Source of the DNA: Rhynchopus sp. YZ270_cl-10
Taxonomy: Eukaryota > Euglenozoa > Diplonemea > Diplonemida > Diplonemidae
NCBI GenBank assembly: GCA_964035575.1
Contig: OZ037915.1
Span: forward strand, 248,001 to 312,000
Direction of reading: 5' to 3'
Length of the DNA stretch: 64,000 nucleotides
Shown here in pieces: positions 30,901 through 40,768 of this stretch (position 1 is its first letter; each line of letters opens with the position of its first letter). A model generated the notes under the pieces. That model was not told where the DNA came from. It worked only from the letters and a program-made list of their open reading frames with translations, and ran no database searches. Made by a program: the position numbers and the translations under genes.

Positions 30901-31226
30901 CCTGTCACAGTGATGGGCGAAGGGGTTGTGGTTCCTGCATGCCTGCCCAGCTGCGTCGCGCTTGCCCCGCTCACAACGTCGTACGTCGTCACATAGTCGT
31001 AGCCTGCCTCTGTGTTGAACTGCGAGAACGTCAGCGTCAGCTCGTCCGCACACGCAACGTACCAGCACGGGTCCTGCAGCACCAGGTAGTCCTGCCCTGT
31101 TCCGGGGTGCTCAAACTGGCCCGACGCACCCGACAGCGACTGGCGCATGTTTGCGTCGCATGCCGAAGGGAACTGTGCCTCTGCAACAGCTGCAGCAAGG
31201 CCCACAAGAGCCACACTCCTCAGCAT
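27972..31226 (-). CDS. secreted CUB-like / glucan-water-dikinase-like protein, copy 1 (1084 aa)
   Basis: Residues 1-17 are a signal peptide ending AEAQ. Three ~120-residue CUB-like modules follow (about 18-134, 144-259, 280-396); each has a CWYVAC/CWYAAC motif and a DYDYVTTYD-type strand, with a PTPPTPPTPP linker before the third. The middle region (~400-600, with SLYFMNTGLHQYHYDF) leads to a phosphohistidine-type swivel domain with TPLSHINLKAK (H635). The C-terminal third is a PEP-synthase/dikinase ATP-grasp domain: YGAKASNVAEL (724-734), LRSSTNNEDLEGFNGAGLYE (862-881), MDIEFKI (1057-1063) and KQARPW near the end. His domain before a C-terminal ATP-binding domain, with no PEP-binding barrel, is the order of glucan water dikinase, not PEP synthase or PPDK. 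This suggests phosphate transfer from ATP to a glycan or similar acceptor in the secretory route or outside the cell; substrate and activity are inferred. No membrane anchor is seen. Intron-free. Confidence 0.8.
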   Translation of the reverse strand: MLRSVALVGLAAAVAEAQFPSACDANMRQSLSGASGQFEHPGTGQDYLVLQDPCWYVACADELTLTFSQFNTEAGYDYVTTYDVVSGASATQLGRHAGTTTPSPITVTGKDGAVVHFHSDNYVTATGFTVSWTCSSVSAPSPFPAACDASLSQSLSGASGQFEHPGTGQNYPVKQDPCWYVACADELTLTFPQFDTEADYDYVTTYDVVNGVPATERGQHSGNTIPSPITVTSGKDGAVVHFLSDDLETATGFTVSWTCGATGPTPPTPPTPPPAGFTFPPACDAAQKIVLTADDAGTLVYPADTEAQYANNENVCWYAACSKQYQTLVWSEFKTESNYDYVTLSSTTGNNPTQVFKQSGSKSKFTSTLTSKDGALIQFTSDTSQTQDGITVRMACSDLNVDYLTTMATRADFEGLAARSTVPGALGVLEVKFVILDINTANPSLYFMNTGLHQYHYDFVSGALGLYTGNSGLGQFNTDSYFFDERKNIAGTMIAHDTYESPTGTMGLYTVEFWPTDPVAAALTIKAYGVIAAAFPAAAGKLYHFPASASQTALYEADKAAFEAAGVAVVLSEALYAGVTFSPLNLGVGFGTLRVIETGSETFSIKDVVVFKHIPNDLSHVGGIITDEPQTPLSHINLKAKQNNMPNAYVRGASTAPDVVALVGKIVKYTVTVDGYSLEEATEAERLAWLASVQPSEPQTPESDLTVTEPARLTAIGMADWVRYGAKASNVAELAKILLPGQVPDGYAIPFTVYDEYMKAKRCEGTDTDPDTMLEVPNGEFRRLCVAPGDDVAAGKTFYEQITAIMQEATFIDDAAERDSKLKDFRKEVKKGEVPADIVAKLNAVHTFWEEADGTMLRSVRLRSSTNNEDLEGFNGAGLYESTTHDPDEGVLAESAKKVWAGLWTFRAFEERDFYRIDHFKTYMGVLAHESYGDEQVNGVGVTKNIFQAGDGHYVNAQYGEISVTNPEPIVVGGETVNSVPDEFLLARVYGNAPDGSIEYQWINQYIRRSNVETVYGLPVPTTNVLEDDEIEELRVAMEKIQAHYKTQLSGGSSFAMDIEFKITRTTDNSRGHLEVKQARPWID

Positions 31227-31355
31227 TTTGTTTTGTTTTTTTTTGTCTGTTTCTTTTTCTTTTTGTGTTAAGTCTGTTGGTGTGTGTTGTGGATGCAGAA
31301 AGGGGTTGTCTCAAGCTATACTCTACCATAAAAAATTGCAACACTCTTTTTTTTG

Positions 31356-31485
31356 TACTAGCTTGCGGAGGGTGAAGGAAGTAACGGATGGGGGACTGTG
31401 CAAGGGGCGGATGCACTGGCATTGCTGCAATTTTTGTGATTTTTAGATATGTATCTGTTTCTGTCTTGACGTCTGTTCACCATGT
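31356..31485 (-). promoter_or_regulatory. upstream block U1 of dikinase copy 1
   Basis: TACTAGCTTGCGGAGGGTGA, GTAACGGATGGGGGACTGTG, CAAGGGGCGGATGCACTGG and TTTTTAGATATGTATCTG, starting ~130 bp upstream of the start codon; shared with the unrelated four-helix genes. Confidence 0.55.
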
Positions 31486-31692
31486 GTCTCCCTCTGCCTT
31501 GGGTTCAGGGCGGCATTTCCTCTACACAGAAGAGAGGAGAAGCCAAAGCCCCTCAACACAAAAACGATAGGAGACAGGTGTGTGCAAACGAAGCGAAAAC
31601 TCTTACAATAATGGGGTGCAGCAATGCAGGGTTGCGGTGCCGGCGTGAGGGCACACACAAAAGCGCAAAGAAAAAGAAAAAGAAAAACTTGT

Positions 31693-31737
31693 AAAGATAA
31701 ATGTGCCTCTCCTCTCGTGCACAGCACACACATCTTT
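31693..31737 (+). repeat. family B-like stem-loop, unit 2
   Basis: Identical to 26928-26972. Confidence 0.7.
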
Positions 31738-32440
31738 TTCAAAAAGAAACGCTCAAATAAGCAAAAAAGCGAATAAGCGAAAAAGAGCCATGGTGGTGGT
31801 GGTGGTGTCTGTGCATTGGAAGCTCCAGACCTCCAGACCACCGCACACATGACCACCTTCTCTTCTGATACGAAAAGAGGGCAACACGAATGATAAATGG
31901 GGTAGGGGAAGCAAAGGTGCATCAAACGCAAAAGACGCCTTGAACGTGCAAGCAAACAAACGCTTCTAAGCTAAAAAGCCAAGGCACGGCTATTGGTTGC
32001 ACATATCTCAAGGTGTGGTTCCACGCATCCAGCAGCCCAGTGTATGTCGTCCGGTCCGGCAGGGGGGGCCACGAGGGAGTGCGGCACAGCTGATAGACAT
32101 GCAGAAAGATCGCCTGTCTTTTCAGCCTGTGCCTCCCGCAAGAGGAAGGCCAGACAACACGTGGGGTGCAGACGCGTGCCACAAGAAAGCACAAAATTAT
32201 TAATTCGAAATATTTTTAAAACTAAACAAAACGCAAAAAAGAACGGTGTGTGGGGGGTGGGGTTCCGCCCGTGGAACGTCCTTCTTACGGTGTTTCTCTC
32301 CTATTAATGCTCACGGACGCTTGTACACACCTTCCCTTCGAGGAAAACATGCAGCGGCACATCCGTGGCAGGAGGGAAATCAAAAGGTGAATATAACATA
32401 CGAGACACAACAAAACAAAAAAGTGGGCCTCCGGAGTGGA

Positions 32441-32444
<4 letters not shown>

Positions 32445-32478
<34 letters not shown>

Positions 32479-32480
32479 AA
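32445..32480. repeat. GTGAAA microsatellite, 6 copies (unit 2)
   Basis: Same length as in unit 1. Confidence 0.95.
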
Positions 32481-32736
32481 AGAATAAAACCAGGTGAATA
32501 TTGTGCACGAAACCTTGGTGGGGAAAAGGTGCTTGGTGATCCAATTAAACAAAAATGCACCCATGCATGCACAAAACCTAGAGAGAAAAAAAGAAAAAAA
32601 ACAAAGAAATGATAAAAAAACAAAGTAAAATAGTAACAGTGCAACAACCATTGATGGTGTGGGTCAAAAAAAACAAAAGGACCATTACCAGTCAAGGTCA
32701 AGGAAGCGGGGCCCAGGGCACAAAAGGGCACAGGGC

Positions 32737-35700
32737 TTAGTCGATCCAGGGACGGGCCTGCTTGACCTCAAGGTGTCCACGGGAGTTGTCGGTGGTGCGT
32801 GTGATCTTGAATTCAATGTCCATCGCAAAGCTGCTGCCACCGGACAGCTGGGTCTTGTAGTGCGCCTGGATCTTCTCCATGGCAACACGCAGCTCCTCAA
32901 TCTCGTCGTCCTCAAGCACGTTCGTTGTCGGCACAGGCAGGCCGTACACAGTCTCGACGTTCGACCGGCGGATGTACTGGTTGATCCACTGGTACTCGAT
33001 GGAGCCGTCCGGTGCGTTTCCATAGACACGGGCCAGAAGGAACTCGTCTGGGACCGAGTTCACGGTCTCCCCACCCACCACAATGGGCTCCGGGTTCGTG
33101 ACAGAGATCTCCCCGTACTGTGCGTTGACGTAGTGGCCGTCGCCCGCCTGGAAGATGTTCTTCGTGACACCCACACCGTTGACCTGCTCGTCCCCGTAGC
33201 TCTCGTGCGCCAGCACACCCATGTAGGTCTTGAAGTGGTCGATGCGGTAGAAGTCACGCTCCTCAAAGGCACGGAACGTCCACAGCCCCGCCCACACCTT
33301 CTTCGCCGACTCCGCAAGCACCCCCTCATCCGGGTCGTGTGTCGTCGACTCGTACAGCCCGGCCCCGTTGAACCCCTCAAGGTCCTCGTTGTTTGTCGAC
33401 GACCGCAGACGCACCGAGCGCAGCATCGTCCCGTCGGCCTCCTCCCAGAAGGTGTGCACGGCGTTCAGCTTCGCCACAATGTCTGCCGGCACCTCACCCT
33501 TCTTCACCTCCTTCCGGAAGTCCTTCAGCTTGCTGTCCCGCTCGGCCGCGTCGTCAATAAAGGTCGCCTCCTGCATGATGGCCGTAATCTGCTCGTAGAA
33601 GGTCTTCCCCGCCGCCACGTCGTCTCCGGGCGCAACACACAGACGCCGGAACTCGCCGTTCGGCACCTCGAGCATCGTGTCCGGGTCTGTGTCCGTCCCC
33701 TCGCAACGCTTCGCCTTCATGTACTCGTCGTACACCGTGAACGGAATGGCATACCCGTCCGGCACCTGCCCGGGCAGCAGAATCTTCGCCAGCTCCGCCA
33801 CGTTCGACGCCTTCGCCCCGTAGCGCACCCAGTCCGCCATCCCAATCGCCGTCAGGCGTGCAGGCTCCGTCACCGTCAGGTCGCTTTCCGGCGTCTGCGG
33901 CTCCGACGGCTGCACACTCGCCAGCCACGCCAGACGCTCCGCCTCCGTCGCCTCCTCAAGCGAGTACCCGTCCACAGTCACCGTGTACTTCACAATCTTC
34001 CCCACAAGGGCAACCACGTCCGGCGCAGTCGACGCCCCGCGCACGTACGCGTTCGGCATGTTGTTCTGCTTCGCCTTCAGGTTGATGTGCGACAGCGGCG
34101 TCTGCGGCTCGTCCGTGATGATCCCACCAACGTGCGACAGGTCGTTCGGGATGTGCTTGAACACCACCACGTCCTTGATCGAGAACGTCTCCGACCCGGT
34201 CTCAATCACACGCAGCGTCCCGAACCCAACCCCCAGGTTCAGCGGCGAGAACGTCACCCCCGCGTACAGCGCCTCGCTCAGCACCACCGCCACCCCCGCA
34301 GCCTCAAACGCCGCCTTGTCCGCCTCGTACAGCGCCGTCTGCGACGCCGACGCAGGGAAGTGGTACAGCTTCCCCGCAGCCGCCGGGAACGCCGCCGCAA
34401 TCACCCCGTACGCCTTGATCGTCAGTGCCGCCGCCACAGGGTCCGTCGGCCAGAACTCCACCGTGTACAGCCCCATCGTCCCTGTCGGCGACTCGTACGT
34501 GTCGTGCGCAATCATCGTCCCCGCAATGTTCTTCCGCTCGTCGAAGAAGTACGAGTCCGTGTTGAACTGCCCAAGCCCGGAGTTCCCGGTGTACAGCCCC
34601 AGCGCCCCGCTCACAAAGTCGTAGTGGTACTGGTGCAGCCCCGTGTTCATGAAGTACAGGCTCGGGTTCGCTGTGTTGATGTCCAGGATCACAAACTTCA
34701 CCTCCAGCACCCCGAGTGCCCCGGGCACCGTGCTCCGTGCCGCCAGCCCCTCAAAATCCGCACGTGTCGCCATCGTTGTCAGGTAGTCCACGTTCAGGTC
34801 CGAGCACGCCATGCGCACTGTGATCCCGTCCTGCGTCTGCGAGGTGTCCGAGGTGAATTGGATCAGTGCCCCGTCCTTCGAGGTCAGTGTGCTCGTGAAC
34901 TTCGACTTCGACCCCGACTGCTTGAAGACCTGTGTCGGATTGTTTCCGGTCGTGCTCGAGAGCGTCACGTAGTCGTAGTTCGACTCCGTTTTGAACTCAG
35001 ACCACACCAGGGTCTGGTACTGCTTCGAGCATGCTGCGTACCAGCACACGTTCTCGTTGTTTGCGTACTGCGCCTCGGTGTCGGCCGGGTACACCAGCGT
35101 CCCTGCGTCGTCTGCAGTGAGCACAATCTTCTGCGCGGCGTCGCACGCCGGGGGGAACGTGAAGCCCGCAGGCGGGGGTGTCGGTGGCGTCGGGGGAGTC
35201 GGCCCGGTCGCCCCGCACGTCCACGACACAGTGAACCCGGTCGCAGTCTCCAGGTCGTCCGAGAGGAAGTGCACCACCGCACCGTCCTTCCCCGACGTCA
35301 CAGTGATGGGCGAAGGGATTGTGTTCCCCGAGTGCTGGCCCCTCTCCGTCGCAGGCACCCCGTTCACAACGTCGTACGTCGTCACATAGTCGTAGTCTGC
35401 CTCCGTGTCAAACTGCGGGAACGTCAGCGTCAGCTCGTCCGCACACGCAACGTACCAGCACGGGTCCTGCTTCACCGGGTAGTTCTGCCCTGTTCCGGGG
35501 TGCTCAAACTGGCCCGACGCACCCGACAGCGACTGGCTCAGGCTTGCGTCGCATGCCGCAGGGAACGGTGAAGGCGCAGACACCGACGAGCACGTCCACG
35601 ACACAGTGAACCCGGTCGCAGTCACGTAGTTGTCCGAGTGGAAGTGCACCACCGCACCGTCCTTCCCTGTCACAGTGATGGGCGAAGGGGTTGTGGTTCC

Positions 35701-35991
35701 TGCATGCCTGCCCAGCTGCGTCGCGCTTGCCCCGCTCACAACGTCGTACGTCGTCACATAGTCGTAGCCTGCCTCTGTGTTGAACTGCGAGAACGTCAGC
35801 GTCAGCTCGTCCGCACACGCAACGTACCAGCACGGGTCCTGCAGCACCAGGTAGTCCTGCCCTGTTCCGGGGTGCTCAAACTGGCCCGACGCACCCGACA
35901 GCGACTGGCGCATGTTTGCGTCGCATGCCGAAGGGAACTGTGCCTCTGCAACAGCTGCAGCAAGGCCCACAAGAGCCACACTCCTCAGCAT
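32737..35991 (-). CDS. secreted CUB-like / glucan-water-dikinase-like protein, copy 2 (1084 aa)
   Basis: Predicted protein identical to copy 1 over all 1084 residues: signal peptide, three CUB-like modules, phosphohistidine domain (H635) and C-terminal ATP-grasp domain. Its flanks are also identical, so promoter, coding sequence and 3' region were duplicated as one unit. Identity without a single residue change implies a very recent duplication, ongoing homogenisation, or an assembly that repeated one locus; long reads spanning unit borders would decide. If all copies are expressed the effect would be gene dosage, since the products cannot differ. Confidence 0.8.
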   Translation of the reverse strand: MLRSVALVGLAAAVAEAQFPSACDANMRQSLSGASGQFEHPGTGQDYLVLQDPCWYVACADELTLTFSQFNTEAGYDYVTTYDVVSGASATQLGRHAGTTTPSPITVTGKDGAVVHFHSDNYVTATGFTVSWTCSSVSAPSPFPAACDASLSQSLSGASGQFEHPGTGQNYPVKQDPCWYVACADELTLTFPQFDTEADYDYVTTYDVVNGVPATERGQHSGNTIPSPITVTSGKDGAVVHFLSDDLETATGFTVSWTCGATGPTPPTPPTPPPAGFTFPPACDAAQKIVLTADDAGTLVYPADTEAQYANNENVCWYAACSKQYQTLVWSEFKTESNYDYVTLSSTTGNNPTQVFKQSGSKSKFTSTLTSKDGALIQFTSDTSQTQDGITVRMACSDLNVDYLTTMATRADFEGLAARSTVPGALGVLEVKFVILDINTANPSLYFMNTGLHQYHYDFVSGALGLYTGNSGLGQFNTDSYFFDERKNIAGTMIAHDTYESPTGTMGLYTVEFWPTDPVAAALTIKAYGVIAAAFPAAAGKLYHFPASASQTALYEADKAAFEAAGVAVVLSEALYAGVTFSPLNLGVGFGTLRVIETGSETFSIKDVVVFKHIPNDLSHVGGIITDEPQTPLSHINLKAKQNNMPNAYVRGASTAPDVVALVGKIVKYTVTVDGYSLEEATEAERLAWLASVQPSEPQTPESDLTVTEPARLTAIGMADWVRYGAKASNVAELAKILLPGQVPDGYAIPFTVYDEYMKAKRCEGTDTDPDTMLEVPNGEFRRLCVAPGDDVAAGKTFYEQITAIMQEATFIDDAAERDSKLKDFRKEVKKGEVPADIVAKLNAVHTFWEEADGTMLRSVRLRSSTNNEDLEGFNGAGLYESTTHDPDEGVLAESAKKVWAGLWTFRAFEERDFYRIDHFKTYMGVLAHESYGDEQVNGVGVTKNIFQAGDGHYVNAQYGEISVTNPEPIVVGGETVNSVPDEFLLARVYGNAPDGSIEYQWINQYIRRSNVETVYGLPVPTTNVLEDDEIEELRVAMEKIQAHYKTQLSGGSSFAMDIEFKITRTTDNSRGHLEVKQARPWID

Positions 35992-36120
35992 TTTGTTTTG
36001 TTTTTTTTTGTCTGTTTCTTTTTCTTTTTGTGTTAAGTCTGTTGGTGTGTGTTGTGGATGCAGAAAGGGGTTGTCTCAAGCTATACTCTACCATAAAAAA
36101 TTGCAACACTCTTTTTTTTG

Positions 36121-36250
36121 TACTAGCTTGCGGAGGGTGAAGGAAGTAACGGATGGGGGACTGTGCAAGGGGCGGATGCACTGGCATTGCTGCAATTTTT
36201 GTGATTTTTAGATATGTATCTGTTTCTGTCTTGACGTCTGTTCACCATGT
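36121..36250 (-). promoter_or_regulatory. upstream block U1 of dikinase copy 2
   Basis: Identical to 31356-31485; it begins with TACTAGCTTGCGGAGGG. Copy 3 lacks it, because its upstream identity stops at TTTGTACTA near 40903. Confidence 0.55.
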
Positions 36251-36457
36251 GTCTCCCTCTGCCTTGGGTTCAGGGCGGCATTTCCTCTACACAGAAGAGA
36301 GGAGAAGCCAAAGCCCCTCAACACAAAAACGATAGGAGACAGGTGTGTGCAAACGAAGCGAAAACTCTTACAATAATGGGGTGCAGCAATGCAGGGTTGC
36401 GGTGCCGGCGTGAGGGCACACACAAAAGCGCAAAGAAAAAGAAAAAGAAAAACTTGT

Positions 36458-36502
36458 AAAGATAAATGTGCCTCTCCTCTCGTGCACAGCACACACATCT
36501 TT
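36458..36502 (+). repeat. family B-like stem-loop, unit 3
   Basis: Identical to 26928-26972. Confidence 0.7.
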
Positions 36503-37205
36503 TTCAAAAAGAAACGCTCAAATAAGCAAAAAAGCGAATAAGCGAAAAAGAGCCATGGTGGTGGTGGTGGTGTCTGTGCATTGGAAGCTCCAGACCTCCA
36601 GACCACCGCACACATGACCACCTTCTCTTCTGATACGAAAAGAGGGCAACACGAATGATAAATGGGGTAGGGGAAGCAAAGGTGCATCAAACGCAAAAGA
36701 CGCCTTGAACGTGCAAGCAAACAAACGCTTCTAAGCTAAAAAGCCAAGGCACGGCTATTGGTTGCACATATCTCAAGGTGTGGTTCCACGCATCCAGCAG
36801 CCCAGTGTATGTCGTCCGGTCCGGCAGGGGGGGCCACGAGGGAGTGCGGCACAGCTGATAGACATGCAGAAAGATCGCCTGTCTTTTCAGCCTGTGCCTC
36901 CCGCAAGAGGAAGGCCAGACAACACGTGGGGTGCAGACGCGTGCCACAAGAAAGCACAAAATTATTAATTCGAAATATTTTTAAAACTAAACAAAACGCA
37001 AAAAAGAACGGTGTGTGGGGGGTGGGGTTCCGCCCGTGGAACGTCCTTCTTACGGTGTTTCTCTCCTATTAATGCTCACGGACGCTTGTACACACCTTCC
37101 CTTCGAGGAAAACATGCAGCGGCACATCCGTGGCAGGAGGGAAATCAAAAGGTGAATATAACATACGAGACACAACAAAACAAAAAAGTGGGCCTCCGGA
37201 GTGGA

Positions 37206-37209
<4 letters not shown>

Positions 37210-37255
<46 letters not shown>

Positions 37256-37257
37256 AA
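37210..37257. repeat. GTGAAA microsatellite, 8 copies (unit 3)
   Basis: Two hexamers longer than in units 1 and 2; the only length difference seen between the units. Confidence 0.95.
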
Positions 37258-37513
37258 AGAATAAAACCAGGTGAATATTGTGCACGAAACCTTGGTGGGG
37301 AAAAGGTGCTTGGTGATCCAATTAAACAAAAATGCACCCATGCATGCACAAAACCTAGAGAGAAAAAAAGAAAAAAAACAAAGAAATGATAAAAAAACAA
37401 AGTAAAATAGTAACAGTGCAACAACCATTGATGGTGTGGGTCAAAAAAAACAAAAGGACCATTACCAGTCAAGGTCAAGGAAGCGGGGCCCAGGGCACAA
37501 AAGGGCACAGGGC

Positions 37514-40500
37514 TTAGTCGATCCAGGGACGGGCCTGCTTGACCTCAAGGTGTCCACGGGAGTTGTCGGTGGTGCGTGTGATCTTGAATTCAATGTCCAT
37601 CGCAAAGCTGCTGCCACCGGACAGCTGGGTCTTGTAGTGCGCCTGGATCTTCTCCATGGCAACACGCAGCTCCTCAATCTCGTCGTCCTCAAGCACGTTC
37701 GTTGTCGGCACAGGCAGGCCGTACACAGTCTCGACGTTCGACCGGCGGATGTACTGGTTGATCCACTGGTACTCGATGGAGCCGTCCGGTGCGTTTCCAT
37801 AGACACGGGCCAGAAGGAACTCGTCTGGGACCGAGTTCACGGTCTCCCCACCCACCACAATGGGCTCCGGGTTCGTGACAGAGATCTCCCCGTACTGTGC
37901 GTTGACGTAGTGGCCGTCGCCCGCCTGGAAGATGTTCTTCGTGACACCCACACCGTTGACCTGCTCGTCCCCGTAGCTCTCGTGCGCCAGCACACCCATG
38001 TAGGTCTTGAAGTGGTCGATGCGGTAGAAGTCACGCTCCTCAAAGGCACGGAACGTCCACAGCCCCGCCCACACCTTCTTCGCCGACTCCGCAAGCACCC
38101 CCTCATCCGGGTCGTGTGTCGTCGACTCGTACAGCCCGGCCCCGTTGAACCCCTCAAGGTCCTCGTTGTTTGTCGACGACCGCAGACGCACCGAGCGCAG
38201 CATCGTCCCGTCGGCCTCCTCCCAGAAGGTGTGCACGGCGTTCAGCTTCGCCACAATGTCTGCCGGCACCTCACCCTTCTTCACCTCCTTCCGGAAGTCC
38301 TTCAGCTTGCTGTCCCGCTCGGCCGCGTCGTCAATAAAGGTCGCCTCCTGCATGATGGCCGTAATCTGCTCGTAGAAGGTCTTCCCCGCCGCCACGTCGT
38401 CTCCGGGCGCAACACACAGACGCCGGAACTCGCCGTTCGGCACCTCGAGCATCGTGTCCGGGTCTGTGTCCGTCCCCTCGCAACGCTTCGCCTTCATGTA
38501 CTCGTCGTACACCGTGAACGGAATGGCATACCCGTCCGGCACCTGCCCGGGCAGCAGAATCTTCGCCAGCTCCGCCACGTTCGACGCCTTCGCCCCGTAG
38601 CGCACCCAGTCCGCCATCCCAATCGCCGTCAGGCGTGCAGGCTCCGTCACCGTCAGGTCGCTTTCCGGCGTCTGCGGCTCCGACGGCTGCACACTCGCCA
38701 GCCACGCCAGACGCTCCGCCTCCGTCGCCTCCTCAAGCGAGTACCCGTCCACAGTCACCGTGTACTTCACAATCTTCCCCACAAGGGCAACCACGTCCGG
38801 CGCAGTCGACGCCCCGCGCACGTACGCGTTCGGCATGTTGTTCTGCTTCGCCTTCAGGTTGATGTGCGACAGCGGCGTCTGCGGCTCGTCCGTGATGATC
38901 CCACCAACGTGCGACAGGTCGTTCGGGATGTGCTTGAACACCACCACGTCCTTGATCGAGAACGTCTCCGACCCGGTCTCAATCACACGCAGCGTCCCGA
39001 ACCCAACCCCCAGGTTCAGCGGCGAGAACGTCACCCCCGCGTACAGCGCCTCGCTCAGCACCACCGCCACCCCCGCAGCCTCAAACGCCGCCTTGTCCGC
39101 CTCGTACAGCGCCGTCTGCGACGCCGACGCAGGGAAGTGGTACAGCTTCCCCGCAGCCGCCGGGAACGCCGCCGCAATCACCCCGTACGCCTTGATCGTC
39201 AGTGCCGCCGCCACAGGGTCCGTCGGCCAGAACTCCACCGTGTACAGCCCCATCGTCCCTGTCGGCGACTCGTACGTGTCGTGCGCAATCATCGTCCCCG
39301 CAATGTTCTTCCGCTCGTCGAAGAAGTACGAGTCCGTGTTGAACTGCCCAAGCCCGGAGTTCCCGGTGTACAGCCCCAGCGCCCCGCTCACAAAGTCGTA
39401 GTGGTACTGGTGCAGCCCCGTGTTCATGAAGTACAGGCTCGGGTTCGCTGTGTTGATGTCCAGGATCACAAACTTCACCTCCAGCACCCCGAGTGCCCCG
39501 GGCACCGTGCTCCGTGCCGCCAGCCCCTCAAAATCCGCACGTGTCGCCATCGTTGTCAGGTAGTCCACGTTCAGGTCCGAGCACGCCATGCGCACTGTGA
39601 TCCCGTCCTGCGTCTGCGAGGTGTCCGAGGTGAATTGGATCAGTGCCCCGTCCTTCGAGGTCAGTGTGCTCGTGAACTTCGACTTCGACCCCGACTGCTT
39701 GAAGACCTGTGTCGGATTGTTTCCGGTCGTGCTCGAGAGCGTCACGTAGTCGTAGTTCGACTCCGTTTTGAACTCAGACCACACCAGGGTCTGGTACTGC
39801 TTCGAGCATGCTGCGTACCAGCACACGTTCTCGTTGTTTGCGTACTGCGCCTCGGTGTCGGCCGGGTACACCAGCGTCCCTGCGTCGTCTGCAGTGAGCA
39901 CAATCTTCTGCGCGGCGTCGCACGCCGGGGGGAACGTGAAGCCCGCAGGCGGGGGTGTCGGTGGCGTCGGGGGAGTCGGCCCGGTCGCCCCGCACGTCCA
40001 CGACACAGTGAACCCGGTCGCAGTCTCCAGGTCGTCCGAGAGGAAGTGCACCACCGCACCGTCCTTCCCCGACGTCACAGTGATGGGCGAAGGGATTGTG
40101 TTCCCCGAGTGCTGGCCCCTCTCCGTCGCAGGCACCCCGTTCACAACGTCGTACGTCGTCACATAGTCGTAGTCTGCCTCCGTGTCAAACTGCGGGAACG
40201 TCAGCGTCAGCTCGTCCGCACACGCAACGTACCAGCACGGGTCCTGCTTCACCGGGTAGTTCTGCCCTGTTCCGGGGTGCTCAAACTGGCCCGACGCACC
40301 CGACAGCGACTGGCTCAGGCTTGCGTCGCATGCCGCAGGGAACGGTGAAGGCGCAGACACCGACGAGCACGTCCACGACACAGTGAACCCGGTCGCAGTC
40401 ACGTAGTTGTCCGAGTGGAAGTGCACCACCGCACCGTCCTTCCCTGTCACAGTGATGGGCGAAGGGGTTGTGGTTCCTGCATGCCTGCCCAGCTGCGTCG

Positions 40501-40768
40501 CGCTTGCCCCGCTCACAACGTCGTACGTCGTCACATAGTCGTAGCCTGCCTCTGTGTTGAACTGCGAGAACGTCAGCGTCAGCTCGTCCGCACACGCAAC
40601 GTACCAGCACGGGTCCTGCAGCACCAGGTAGTCCTGCCCTGTTCCGGGGTGCTCAAACTGGCCCGACGCACCCGACAGCGACTGGCGCATGTTTGCGTCG
40701 CATGCCGAAGGGAACTGTGCCTCTGCAACAGCTGCAGCAAGGCCCACAAGAGCCACACTCCTCAGCAT
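37514..40768 (-). CDS. secreted CUB-like / glucan-water-dikinase-like protein, copy 3 (1084 aa)
   Basis: Identical in predicted protein to copies 1 and 2. It is the outermost (most upstream) unit: identity with the others continues only ~135 bp beyond its start codon, through the T-rich leader CTACCATAAAAAATTGC, and stops exactly where the U1 block would begin. It may therefore be driven by different upstream sequence from its twins despite an identical product. This unit also has the longer GTGAAA microsatellite in its 3' flank. Confidence 0.8.
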   Translation of the reverse strand: MLRSVALVGLAAAVAEAQFPSACDANMRQSLSGASGQFEHPGTGQDYLVLQDPCWYVACADELTLTFSQFNTEAGYDYVTTYDVVSGASATQLGRHAGTTTPSPITVTGKDGAVVHFHSDNYVTATGFTVSWTCSSVSAPSPFPAACDASLSQSLSGASGQFEHPGTGQNYPVKQDPCWYVACADELTLTFPQFDTEADYDYVTTYDVVNGVPATERGQHSGNTIPSPITVTSGKDGAVVHFLSDDLETATGFTVSWTCGATGPTPPTPPTPPPAGFTFPPACDAAQKIVLTADDAGTLVYPADTEAQYANNENVCWYAACSKQYQTLVWSEFKTESNYDYVTLSSTTGNNPTQVFKQSGSKSKFTSTLTSKDGALIQFTSDTSQTQDGITVRMACSDLNVDYLTTMATRADFEGLAARSTVPGALGVLEVKFVILDINTANPSLYFMNTGLHQYHYDFVSGALGLYTGNSGLGQFNTDSYFFDERKNIAGTMIAHDTYESPTGTMGLYTVEFWPTDPVAAALTIKAYGVIAAAFPAAAGKLYHFPASASQTALYEADKAAFEAAGVAVVLSEALYAGVTFSPLNLGVGFGTLRVIETGSETFSIKDVVVFKHIPNDLSHVGGIITDEPQTPLSHINLKAKQNNMPNAYVRGASTAPDVVALVGKIVKYTVTVDGYSLEEATEAERLAWLASVQPSEPQTPESDLTVTEPARLTAIGMADWVRYGAKASNVAELAKILLPGQVPDGYAIPFTVYDEYMKAKRCEGTDTDPDTMLEVPNGEFRRLCVAPGDDVAAGKTFYEQITAIMQEATFIDDAAERDSKLKDFRKEVKKGEVPADIVAKLNAVHTFWEEADGTMLRSVRLRSSTNNEDLEGFNGAGLYESTTHDPDEGVLAESAKKVWAGLWTFRAFEERDFYRIDHFKTYMGVLAHESYGDEQVNGVGVTKNIFQAGDGHYVNAQYGEISVTNPEPIVVGGETVNSVPDEFLLARVYGNAPDGSIEYQWINQYIRRSNVETVYGLPVPTTNVLEDDEIEELRVAMEKIQAHYKTQLSGGSSFAMDIEFKITRTTDNSRGHLEVKQARPWID

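Larger units (their letters stand above)
31227..32736. other. spacer between dikinase copies 1 and 2
   Basis: Includes a T-rich 5' flank, the U1 block (31356-31485) and the same 3'-flank sequence as 26634-27971. No gene is supported. Confidence 0.7.
35992..37513. other. spacer between dikinase copies 2 and 3
   Basis: Same content as 31227-32736, with two extra GTGAAA hexamers. No gene is supported. Confidence 0.7.
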
